Part shown: positions 18,014 to 26,108 of the stretch, in pieces
How positions within the stretch are numbered: the first letter of the stretch is position 1
Layout of the letters: each line of letters begins with the position of its first letter
Origin: an uncultured Burkholderiales bacterium
GTDB lineage: Bacteria; Pseudomonadota; Gammaproteobacteria; Burkholderiales; Burkholderiaceae_C
DNA: 51,633 nucleotides
NCBI GenBank assembly: GCA_903822825.1
Contig: CAIJQQ010000064.1
Span: 1 to 51,633 of the forward strand
Reading direction: 5' to 3'
Notes under the pieces: model-generated
The model's database searches: none
What the model was told of the DNA's origin: nothing
What the model saw: only the letters and a program-made list of their open reading frames with translations
Made by a program: the position numbers and the translations under genes

Positions 18014-20493
18014 GCGATCAGCCCACGCAAACTCCGCCGCACACACCGCCCCGGGTCCTGTTGGTCATCACCAAGGGCGAAACAGGCGGCGCACAGACCC
18101 ATGTGGCCCAGTTGTGCCAGGCCATCGGTGACCGGGCCACATTCATGGCCGTGATCGGTGGCGAAGCCCCCAGCCCCTTGGGCGAGGCCCTAACAGGCCT
18201 TGGCGTGCACACCACCCACTTGCCCAGCCTGCAAAACTCGATCAACCCGCTCAAGCTCTGGCCTGCGGTCCAAGCCCTGCTGGCGGTGATCCGCTTGCAG
18301 CAACCCCATGTGATCCATGCGCACAGCGCAGTGGCCGGGGTCATCGCCCGCATCGCGGGCAAGATCAGCCAGACCCCGGTCGTTTACACCGTGCACGGCT
18401 TTGGCTTCAAGCCAGAGGTGCCGAGCCTCGTGCGCTACAACGCCTGGCTGGCCGAAGCCCTGCTGGCCGCTTGGACCACCCGCATGGTGTGTGTGTCCCA
18501 TTTCGAGCGCCAGCTCGCCCACCAGCTGCCCATGGACCCGGAACGCGTGAGCGTGGTCCACAACGCCCTGGCCGATGTGCCCTGGCTGAGCCGGCCCGAA
18601 GCCGAACCCGCCAGCCTGGTCATGGTGGCCCGCATGGCCGCCCCCAAGCGGCCAGACCTGCTGCTGCAGGGCCTGCACCGGCTGAGCGAACTAGGTCTGC
18701 ACCCCACCACGCACCTGCTCGGCAGCGGCCCCGCACTCGCGGCCCAACAGCAATTGGCCAACGATCTGAACTTGGCGCAGGTTCACTTTGCAGGCGATGT
18801 GCCCAACGTGGCCGAGCAACTGGCGCAGCACCAGATTTTTGTGCTGCTGTCCGACCACGAGGGTTTGCCCATCTCCATCCTCGAAGCCATGCGCGCTGGC
18901 CTGGCCATCGTCGCCACGCGCCTGCCAGGCATCGAAGAGCTGATCACCAACAACGAACACGGCCTGCTGGTGCCCAACGAGCCCCAAGCCATTGCCCGGG
19001 CCTTGCAGCGCCTGCTGACCGATGCGCCCCTGCGCCAGCGCCTGGGGCAGGCGGCGCGCCAGCGTTATGTGCAAGCCTTTCAACCGCAGGTCATGGCCGA
19101 GCAACTGATGGCCATCTACCAAGAAGCCCCGCTGCTGCCCACCGCCAATTGGCCCATGACGCTGCCGCGCAGGCACCGCGCCGCCCTCGCCTCGCAACGC
19201 GCCCAGCGTCAGCAAAGCCAGCTGGGCTGGGCCCTGCTGGGCTCTTTGGCGCTGGCGATGTCGTGGGGCATCGGCTGGTGGCTTAAACAACAAGGTTGGG
19301 CCACACACGATTTTGGCCGCACGGTGCTGGCCTGCGCCCTGCCCTACGCCGTGGCAGCGCATTTGCTCTACCGCGCTGCCCACCTGCCTGCAGCCGAGCG
19401 CGGCAGCCTGCTGCTGGTCACCACCGCACTGCCCTTTGTGCTCACGCCTTTGGGCTTTGCACTCCTGCAACAACCCTACTCGCGCGGCGCGGTGTTGCTG
19501 ACCTATGGCCTGACCGTGCTGTGGTTCTGGCTGGGCGAGCGCTGGCTGATGCGCCAGCGGGCCTTCAAGTTGCTCTACTGGGAAGACGAGCAGCCTGCTC
19601 ACATGCACCAGCTCATGCAGGAACTCGGCGGTGCGCAGCGGCAGACACAGCTGCAGCTGATCCGCTGGCCTGACCATTGGCGGCAAGACCCTGGCCTGTG
19701 CCCTCCTGCACTGGCCGTGCAGGGCGCGCTCACGGCCACTGCGCAAGGCCCACTGACCGACGCAGCCCAAACGCTGCGCCGCCGCATCCTCACGGCGCTC
19801 AAGCTGCACCACATCCGCCTCTACAGCCCGCAGGCTGTCGCCGAATCGCTCACCGGTCGCGTGCCAGGCAGCACGCTGAGCAGCGAACTTTGGCAGCCCG
19901 ATGGCAACCCGGCCTACGACCTGCTCAAGCGGCTGCTGGACCTGACGGTGGTGCTCACGCTCATGCCCTTGTGGTTGCCGCTGGGCGCACTGGTCGCCAT
20001 CTGGGTGCGCATCGACAGCCCAGGCCCGGCGCTGTTCAGCCAGTGGCGTGTGGGCCTGCACGGCCAGCCGTTCCGCATCTTCAAATTCCGCAGCATGCGC
20101 GATGCGCCGCTGGCGACGGCCCAATTCGCACAGACCAACGACCCGCGCATCACGCGCTTTGGGCATTTCATGCGGCGCAGCCGCCTCGATGAAATTCCGC
20201 AAATTTGGAATGTGCTCAAAGGCGACATGAGCCTGATCGGACCGCGCCCGGAGCAGGAAAAATTTGTCGAGCAGTTTGCCGAGCAAATCGCCAGTTACCC
20301 CTACCGCCACTTGGTACGTCCGGGCCTGACCGGCTGGGCGCAGGTGCAGCAGGGCTACGCCGCCAGCGCCGAAGAAACCGTGGTCAAGCTCAGCTACGAC
20401 CTCTACTACGTCACGCACTACAGCCTGGCCATGGACCTGTTGATCGCACTCAAAACGGTGCGCATCGTCCTGACCGGCCACGGCGCGCGCTAA
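18010..20493 (+). CDS. Fusion of GT4 glycosyltransferase and bacterial sugar phosphotransferase
   Basis: One 827-residue frame contains two enzymes normally encoded separately. Residues about 15-385 form a GT-B family 4 glycosyltransferase (VITKGETGGAQTHV; donor-site motif EGLPISILEAMRAG). Residues about 405-515 hold four membrane segments, like the N-terminal membrane part of WbaP-type enzymes. Residues about 635-827 are a polyprenyl-phosphate sugar-1-phosphate transferase domain (KRLLDLTVV, FKFRSMRDA, LPGLTGW-like RPGLTGWAQV, RSRLDEIPQIWNVLKGDMSLIGPRPE). It would start lipid-linked oligosaccharide synthesis and possibly add the next sugar. I take TTG 18010 as start because it overlaps the galE stop. 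The upstream part of the frame is antisense-like sequence within galE. Confidence 0.85.
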   Translation: MSDQPTQTPPHTPPRVLLVITKGETGGAQTHVAQLCQAIGDRATFMAVIGGEAPSPLGEALTGLGVHTTHLPSLQNSINPLKLWPAVQALLAVIRLQQPHVIHAHSAVAGVIARIAGKISQTPVVYTVHGFGFKPEVPSLVRYNAWLAEALLAAWTTRMVCVSHFERQLAHQLPMDPERVSVVHNALADVPWLSRPEAEPASLVMVARMAAPKRPDLLLQGLHRLSELGLHPTTHLLGSGPALAAQQQLANDLNLAQVHFAGDVPNVAEQLAQHQIFVLLSDHEGLPISILEAMRAGLAIVATRLPGIEELITNNEHGLLVPNEPQAIARALQRLLTDAPLRQRLGQAARQRYVQAFQPQVMAEQLMAIYQEAPLLPTANWPMTLPRRHRAALASQRAQRQQSQLGWALLGSLALAMSWGIGWWLKQQGWATHDFGRTVLACALPYAVAAHLLYRAAHLPAAERGSLLLVTTALPFVLTPLGFALLQQPYSRGAVLLTYGLTVLWFWLGERWLMRQRAFKLLYWEDEQPAHMHQLMQELGGAQRQTQLQLIRWPDHWRQDPGLCPPALAVQGALTATAQGPLTDAAQTLRRRILTALKLHHIRLYSPQAVAESLTGRVPGSTLSSELWQPDGNPAYDLLKRLLDLTVVLTLMPLWLPLGALVAIWVRIDSPGPALFSQWRVGLHGQPFRIFKFRSMRDAPLATAQFAQTNDPRITRFGHFMRRSRLDEIPQIWNVLKGDMSLIGPRPEQEKFVEQFAEQIASYPYRHLVRPGLTGWAQVQQGYAASAEETVVKLSYDLYYVTHYSLAMDLLIALKTVRIVLTGHGAR

Positions 20494-20497
20494 GCCC

Positions 20498-22501
20498 ATG
20501 CAGCGGCGCGTACTCATCCTCTGCGAAGAGCAAGGCACGGGCGGCATCCAGACCACCTTGGGTTGGCTGCGCGACGAACTCACCTGCCAAGACTGGGCGA
20601 TCGAGCAAGTCAACGTGCGCGCGGGTCGCCCGCATTGGTGGACGCTGGTGCAGCAGGCCCAGCAAGCCGATGTGCTGATCGCGTCGAACAACTTTTTGCC
20701 CGCTTATTGGGCCGTGCTGCTGGGCCTGCTCGCGCAACGCCCCACGGTCATCTGGGCGCATGGCCCCTTGGCTGAGGTGCTGGAGAGCAGTCAGGTGTCG
20801 GCCATCAAAAAAGGTTTTCTCCAAGGCATTTACAACCTGGCCAGCGCCCTGGTGTTTGCCTCGCGCACATCCATGGACAGTTTTGACCGCGCCATGCCCG
20901 GCGTGCGCCAACCCGTTCGGCGCGTGATCCACAACCCGGCCCCCTCGACTGAACACCACCACCCCGCAACGGTCGACACCCACACTGTGCAACTGGGTTT
21001 TGTGGGCCGCCTCTCGGCTGAAAAAAGGCCTGAGCTGTTGTTGCAAACCCTGGCCTGCTTGCCCACCTATTGCCACCTGAACATCGTGGGCGATGGCCCC
21101 TTGCGCGCAGCGCTGCAAGCGCAGGTGCAGGCCGCAGCCCCCGATGCACGCCTGACCGAACGCGTCCACTTTTTGGGCGAGCAAGCCGTCAGCGCAGACA
21201 CCTACCGAGCATGGCAAGCCACCTTGCTGTGCTCTGCCTACGAGGGCTACCCCATGGTCGCGCTCGAATCTTTGGCCGCGGGTGTGCCCTGCATTACCTC
21301 GCCCCTGCCCGCCCTGCGGGAGATGCTGGGCAGCGGTGCCCCACATTGGATTGCAGCAGAAGACACGCCCCCAAGCCTGGCCCGCACCCTGCTTGCCAGC
21401 TTGCAAACCCCACAAGGGAACCGCCAAGCGCTGGCGCTGAGCATCGCGGCACGTCACCCGGCGCAGGCGTTTGGCCAGCAATGGCATGCGTTGCTGTCTG
21501 AACTGCTGGGCCAAAGGCCCCAAGAGCCTGAACTTGGCGTTCAAACAAACCCGCGCGACAACGCGGTGACGGCCCTGCCCGCCAGCAACTGCAAAACCGT
21601 TCACTTCGTGCACAGCGGCTCGGCCTACTTGCCCGAACTCGCGGCCTACCGGCACGAGCTCTCGCGCAGAGGTCATGACATTCATGTGCATACCCACCCA
21701 GCCACTGTGCCCGCAAGCGCCGATGTGGTCTGGTGGATCTGTGGACGCGTGAGCCGCAGCCACACCCGACGCCTGGCCCACAGCCAGCATGTGCACGAAT
21801 ACGCCTCGGCCAGCGTTGCCCCGCTGGCCTGGCTCAAAGACCGGGTCAAGGAATTGAGCCACCCCCGCCCCGCCCACCGTGTCTTTCAAAGCGAATGGGT
21901 GCGCCTGCGCATGGGGCTGACCGATGCCGTGCCCTACAGCCTGCGCGACATGGGCGTGCCCATGCACTTCCTGACTGCACAAATGCAAACCAAGCCCGAT
22001 GTGCACCTGGTTTACCTCGGTGAAATGTCGCGCCTGATGCAATTCGTGCCCGCCCTGCAAGCCATAGACCAGGCCGGTTTGAGCCTGCTGCTCATCGGTC
22101 AGATCCCGCCCGACTTGCAGACCGTGATCGAACAACTGCCCCTGATCCAGACGACAGGGCGCATCGCGCAGGACGACGTGCCCGCGCAGCTGCTGCGAGC
22201 TCGTGCAGGCCTGAACCTCGTACCCCATGTGCTGCCGCTGTCGGCGCAAACCTCGACCAAGATGCTCGAATACTTGGCGGTGGGCCTGCCCGTGATCAGC
22301 AACCGATCGGCCTGGGCCGAACACACCGCCGCCCAGCACCCAGGGCGGGTGCGCATGCTCAACACACTGGGCTCGGCGCAGGCCTGGCGTGAGGCTGTCG
22401 ATCAACTGCCCGAGCCAGAGGCCTACCGGCAACACCTTCACGCCCTGAGCTGGGACGCACAGCTGCAATCACTGCCCTTGTGGCAGGCCCTGGGACTTTG
22501 A
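20498..22501 (+). CDS. Tandem two-domain glycosyltransferase
   Basis: A 667-residue protein with two GT-B modules. The first (about 1-340) begins LILCEEQGTGGIQTT and carries LGFVGRLSAEKRPELLLQ and the donor motif EGYPMVALESLAAG, typical of GT4. The second (about 365-667) starts KTVHFVHSGSAYLPELAAYRH, lacks a clear N-terminal GT4 glycine loop, and ends with a GT4-like donor site (STKMLEYLAVGLPVISN). It probably adds two sugars in succession or acts as a paired transferase. It starts four bases after the preceding gene, within the same operon. No membrane segment is obvious. Confidence 0.82.
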   Translation: MQRRVLILCEEQGTGGIQTTLGWLRDELTCQDWAIEQVNVRAGRPHWWTLVQQAQQADVLIASNNFLPAYWAVLLGLLAQRPTVIWAHGPLAEVLESSQVSAIKKGFLQGIYNLASALVFASRTSMDSFDRAMPGVRQPVRRVIHNPAPSTEHHHPATVDTHTVQLGFVGRLSAEKRPELLLQTLACLPTYCHLNIVGDGPLRAALQAQVQAAAPDARLTERVHFLGEQAVSADTYRAWQATLLCSAYEGYPMVALESLAAGVPCITSPLPALREMLGSGAPHWIAAEDTPPSLARTLLASLQTPQGNRQALALSIAARHPAQAFGQQWHALLSELLGQRPQEPELGVQTNPRDNAVTALPASNCKTVHFVHSGSAYLPELAAYRHELSRRGHDIHVHTHPATVPASADVVWWICGRVSRSHTRRLAHSQHVHEYASASVAPLAWLKDRVKELSHPRPAHRVFQSEWVRLRMGLTDAVPYSLRDMGVPMHFLTAQMQTKPDVHLVYLGEMSRLMQFVPALQAIDQAGLSLLLIGQIPPDLQTVIEQLPLIQTTGRIAQDDVPAQLLRARAGLNLVPHVLPLSAQTSTKMLEYLAVGLPVISNRSAWAEHTAAQHPGRVRMLNTLGSAQAWREAVDQLPEPEAYRQHLHALSWDAQLQSLPLWQALGL

Positions 22502-22507
22502 GCAGCC

Positions 22508-23764
22508 ATGACACTTCGCTCAGCCCGAACGTCCACCTCCCTGTTTGCCGCACTGGGCAGCGTGGTGTCGCTGGGCGCGCAAGGCTTGTTTGCGCTCTTC
22601 CTGCTCAAGCTGTTTGACGCTTCGGCCGTCGGCCAGTTCTCGGTGGTCAGCCAAATCGCTTTTTGCTGGGCCACGCTCGCCCTGGCGCAAAGCCCGCTCA
22701 GCCTGCTGGCCGACCGGCACACCTTGGCCCACACCGCCGCCGCCAAGGCATGGGCCCAAAGCGCCATGCGCATGCTCTGGATGAGCCCTTGGGCGCTGCT
22801 GGCCCTTTGGTGGTCGCAAAGCCACGCCACCGCCAGCGCCCAGCACTGGAGCGCGCTCGCCCCTTGGGTGGGCGGGATCGCTTTGTTGCAAATGAGTTGG
22901 CTGCTGGCGCAAAGCCTCACGCTGCGCCAGCAGGCCACCGCCGCTGTGGCCTGGGTGCGCCTGCTGCCCCCAGTGCTGGCGGCGCTGATCGCGGGCTTGG
23001 GTGCTGTGGCGCTGGGCCTGACAGACAGCCGCACGCTCTTGTTGTCGGCGCTGCTGGGCTACGCCGCAGGCGCCCTGTGGATGCTGCCCGCGCTGACCTC
23101 AAAAACTGAATACCCCGCCAGCGACTTGGTTGATCCGGCGCAGCCTGGCGACACACGCGCAACGCAACTCAAACTGCTGCACACCTTCACCGATGTGGCC
23201 GTCAACGGTCTGCTCGCGGTGCAGTGGCAAGCGCTTTACGGCACAGCCGAAGCGGGCCTGCTGCTGGTGCTGCTGCGTGTCTTTGGTTTCATCCCTGGGC
23301 TGGTGCATTCGGCATGGGCGCAGGTCGAGATGAGCCGAGGCACCACAGACCGCCGCGCGTCCGGGGCGGTGGCTGCGTTGGCCTGTGGCGTGATCGCGCT
23401 GATGGCCTTGGCCATTCAGGCCGCGCTGCACCTGGGCTGGCTGCAACCCAGTTGGCAGGGCCTGACGGACTACCTTTGGCCACTGGCCTGCTGGCAGATC
23501 GCCGCTTGCATCATGGCCGCGCACGCACACCTGCCTTTTGTACACGGACGCACAGAACGTTTTTCGTGGCAATGCATCGCCATGAATGCGGTCATGCTGG
23601 CCTTGTTGTGCCTGCCTGTGCTGTGCCCGCTGCTGGGGCTTGCTTTGGTCTTGTCAGCACATGAGCACCTGCTGCTGGTGAGTGGCTTCATGGGCCAGGC
23701 ACTGTTGGCGCAAGTGCTGGACCACGGCCTGCAACGTCAAAAGCCCCCCGCCTCTGCCCAGTGA
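22508..23764 (+). CDS. Oligosaccharide flippase (Wzx-like, MOP superfamily)
   Basis: A 418-residue polytopic membrane protein with about twelve hydrophobic segments. The N-terminus (SLFAALGSVVSLGAQGLFALFLLKLFDASAVGQFSVV, split across residues 9-45) is the usual start of a Wzx/PST-type flippase. It would move the lipid-linked saccharide built by the three preceding enzymes across the inner membrane. It lies seven bases after the tandem glycosyltransferase. No Wzy polymerase, ligase or chain-length regulator follows. The next gene, plsY, is convergent. Confidence 0.8.
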   Translation: MTLRSARTSTSLFAALGSVVSLGAQGLFALFLLKLFDASAVGQFSVVSQIAFCWATLALAQSPLSLLADRHTLAHTAAAKAWAQSAMRMLWMSPWALLALWWSQSHATASAQHWSALAPWVGGIALLQMSWLLAQSLTLRQQATAAVAWVRLLPPVLAALIAGLGAVALGLTDSRTLLLSALLGYAAGALWMLPALTSKTEYPASDLVDPAQPGDTRATQLKLLHTFTDVAVNGLLAVQWQALYGTAEAGLLLVLLRVFGFIPGLVHSAWAQVEMSRGTTDRRASGAVAALACGVIALMALAIQAALHLGWLQPSWQGLTDYLWPLACWQIAACIMAAHAHLPFVHGRTERFSWQCIAMNAVMLALLCLPVLCPLLGLALVLSAHEHLLLVSGFMGQALLAQVLDHGLQRQKPPASAQ

Positions 23765-23791
23765 GCGCAGGTGTTTCAACCGCTCAGGGCG

Positions 23792-24418
23792 TCACTTCTT
23801 GGCACCCACTTTGGACTCGGTGCCCGCAATCAAACGGTTGATGTTTTCGCGGTGCCGCCACACCAGCAGCACGGCCATGACGGCCAGGCACAGGACCTCA
23901 ACACCTGACGCCTGCCAGGCCGCGCCATCGCCAAACAGGTAATACACGGGCGCAAAAATCGCAGCCACCATCGACGCCAGCGACACATGGCGGCTGAAAT
24001 ACACCACGATGGCAAAGGTCAGCAAGGTGGCCAGCGCCAGCAAGCCGTTGATCCCCACCAACACGCCCACGGCCGTGGCCACGCCCTTGCCGCCCACAAA
24101 GCCAAAGAACACCGGGTACAGGTGCCCCAAAAATGCGGCAAGACCTGCGCAAGCGGCCACGTCGACACCCAGGCCATAGGCAGGCCCAAAAGTCAGCACC
24201 GCGAACACAGGCAACCAGCCTTTGACGGCATCGAACAGCAAGGTCAGGATGGCCGCTTTCTTGTTGCCCGAGCGCAGCACATTGGTGGCACCGGGGTTCT
24301 TGCTGCCGTAGCTGCGCGGGTCGTTCAGGCCCATCAGGCGGCTGACGATGACGGCAAAGCTCAGCGAGCCCACCAGGTAACTGGCCAGCACCACGCCAAT
24401 GGGGAGCAGCAATTCCAT
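23792..24418 (-). CDS. plsY: Glycerol-3-phosphate acyltransferase (acyl-phosphate dependent)
   Basis: Inner-membrane enzyme that transfers an acyl group from acyl-phosphate to sn-glycerol 3-phosphate, the first step of phospholipid synthesis. The 208-residue polytopic protein has the three PlsY motifs: SYGSKNPGATNVLRSGNKKAA, GHLYPVFFGFVGGKGVAT, and the late VWRHRENINRLIAGTE. ybaK starts 28 bases upstream on the same strand. Confidence 0.95.
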   Translation of the reverse strand: MELLLPIGVVLASYLVGSLSFAVIVSRLMGLNDPRSYGSKNPGATNVLRSGNKKAAILTLLFDAVKGWLPVFAVLTFGPAYGLGVDVAACAGLAAFLGHLYPVFFGFVGGKGVATAVGVLVGINGLLALATLLTFAIVVYFSRHVSLASMVAAIFAPVYYLFGDGAAWQASGVEVLCLAVMAVLLVWRHRENINRLIAGTESKVGAKK

Positions 24419-24446
24419 TCGGTTGTTCCTTGTTTGGTTCAGGCCA

Positions 24447-24938
24447 TCATTCTGCCAGCGCGCAGTTCACGGGCTGGGCGTCCAGCAGCTGCACACACAC
24501 CTGCGGGTCGATGCCCACCAGGTAACCGCGCCGCCCACCGTTGATACAAATGCGCGGCAAGGCGAGGATGGTTTCCTCGATGAACACAGGCATCTGCTTG
24601 CGCGTGGCAAAGGGCGAGGTGCCGCCCACCAGGTAACCGCTGTGCCGGTTGGCCACCTCGGGGGCGCAAGGCTCGATGGACTTGAGCCTCACTTGCCGCG
24701 CCAGGTTTTTGGTCGACACCTTGCGGTTGCCGTGCATCAGGACCACCAGCGGTTTGGCGTCCTGGTCTTGCATGATCAAGGTTTTGACGACGCTGAACGG
24801 ATCCAAACCCAACACCTGCGCACTGTGCTGGGCACCGCCGTGCTCCAGGTACTCGTAGGGGTGCTCGGTGAAGCTCACCCCGTGCTGGCGCAAAAGCGCA
24901 GTGGCCGGGGTTTCACTGACTTTGTCTTTCTTGGCCAT
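24447..24938 (-). CDS. ybaK: Cys-tRNA(Pro)/Cys-tRNA(Cys) deacylase, YbaK type
   Basis: A trans-editing protein that hydrolyses Cys mischarged on tRNA-Pro. The 163-residue YbaK/EbsC fold is shown by VVKTLIMQDQDAKPLVVLMHGNRKVS, SGYLVGGTSPFATRK and the C-terminal ICINGGRRGYLVGI. The key lysine lies in the VVKTL motif. It is nine bases after the aldo/keto reductase stop, so these genes may be co-transcribed with plsY. Confidence 0.93.
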   Translation of the reverse strand: MAKKDKVSETPATALLRQHGVSFTEHPYEYLEHGGAQHSAQVLGLDPFSVVKTLIMQDQDAKPLVVLMHGNRKVSTKNLARQVRLKSIEPCAPEVANRHSGYLVGGTSPFATRKQMPVFIEETILALPRICINGGRRGYLVGIDPQVCVQLLDAQPVNCALAE

Positions 24939-24947
24939 CGCCTTAGA

Positions 24948-26009
24948 TCAAAGCGCCGGGTCGCGCATTTCCCACCGAATGTCGTCGATCGCCTTGAGCA
25001 CTTCGGGGCTCAATTGCGTGCTCCAGGCGGCCAGGTCTTCGTTGAGCTGCGCCAGCGACGTCACACCGATGATGGTGCTTTTCACGCTCCAGCGGTGGTA
25101 GCAAAACGCCAGCGCCATTTGGGTGGGCGTCATGCCGTTGTCGCGTGCCAACTGGTTGTAGCGGCGCGCGGCCACCAGCGCTTCGGTGCGGCCCCAGCGC
25201 TGTTTGCGCATCGAGTCGTATCGGGCAATGCGGCCACCATCGGGCACCAGTGGGCCCTTCAAATCGTCATGGTCGTATTTGCCTGTGAGCAAGCCAAAGG
25301 CCAGAGGCGAGTATGCCAGCATCGACACATTCAGGCGGTAGCAAGTTTCGTCCAGACCGTTGTCGTACGTGCGGCTCACCAGAGCGTAGGGGTTTTGCAC
25401 CGTGGCCACGCGGGGCAGGCCATGCTGCTCGGCCAGGCGAACAAACTCGTGCACGCCATATGGCGTTTCGTTCGACAGGCCGATGTGACGCACCTTGCCC
25501 GCCTTCACCAGCTTGGACAAGGCTTCGAGCTGTTCATGGATGGAAGTGATGGACTTGTCCTTGGACGGGTCAAAGTAAGTCACGCCAAACACCGGCACAT
25601 GGCGCTCAGGCCAGTGGATTTGGTACAGGTCGATCACATCCGTCTGCAAGCGGCGCAGGCTGGCGTCGCAAGAGTTCAGGATGTCTTGGCCCGTCATGCC
25701 CGAGCCCTCGCGGACCCAAGGCATGCCGCGCGATGGCCCCGCCACCTTGGTGGCCAGCACCAGCTTTTGGCGAGCGCCAGGGTGTTTGGCAAACCAGTTG
25801 CCAATGAACGTTTCGGTCGCGCCGCAGGTCTCGGCCGACGCGGGCACAGCGTACATCTCAGCCGTGTCGATGAAGTTGATGCCCGCATCCAACGAGCGGT
25901 CCAGGATGGCATGTGAATCAGCCTCGCTGACCTGCTGGCCAAAGGTCATGGTGCCCAAGCAAATGGGCGTGACTTGCAAATCGGACTGGCCGAGCTGAAC
26001 GAGTTTCAT
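24948..26009 (-). CDS. Aldo/keto reductase (Tas-like)
   Basis: An NADP(H)-dependent oxidoreductase of 353 residues, TIM-barrel fold. It starts MKLVQLGQSDLQVTPICLGTMTFG. It has the catalytic Asp-Tyr region FIDTAEMYAVP, the barrel segments VIDLYQIHWPER and HIGLSNETPYGV, and the late cofactor-binding part. It resembles E. coli Tas, whose natural substrate is unknown. The ATG at 26009 is preferred over an upstream in-frame ATG because the family begins there. Confidence 0.92.
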   Translation of the reverse strand: MKLVQLGQSDLQVTPICLGTMTFGQQVSEADSHAILDRSLDAGINFIDTAEMYAVPASAETCGATETFIGNWFAKHPGARQKLVLATKVAGPSRGMPWVREGSGMTGQDILNSCDASLRRLQTDVIDLYQIHWPERHVPVFGVTYFDPSKDKSITSIHEQLEALSKLVKAGKVRHIGLSNETPYGVHEFVRLAEQHGLPRVATVQNPYALVSRTYDNGLDETCYRLNVSMLAYSPLAFGLLTGKYDHDDLKGPLVPDGGRIARYDSMRKQRWGRTEALVAARRYNQLARDNGMTPTQMALAFCYHRWSVKSTIIGVTSLAQLNEDLAAWSTQLSPEVLKAIDDIRWEMRDPAL

Positions 26010-26108
26010 GGTGTTTCCGAAAGTTAAAAACAGATGCGTTTTGAATGGGGTGCTGCAGGCGCTGGGTGTGCCCTTGGCGGTCACTGAGTGTGCGCGGGGC
26101 TCATTTTG

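Noticed and set aside
18691..20691. A 666-residue minus-strand open frame in the glycosyltransferase operon
   Set aside because: Antisense of the GT4-phosphotransferase fusion. It has no signal, motif or ribosome-binding site.
20450..22468. A 672-residue minus-strand open frame
   Set aside because: Antisense of the tandem glycosyltransferase, low-complexity composition and no domain.
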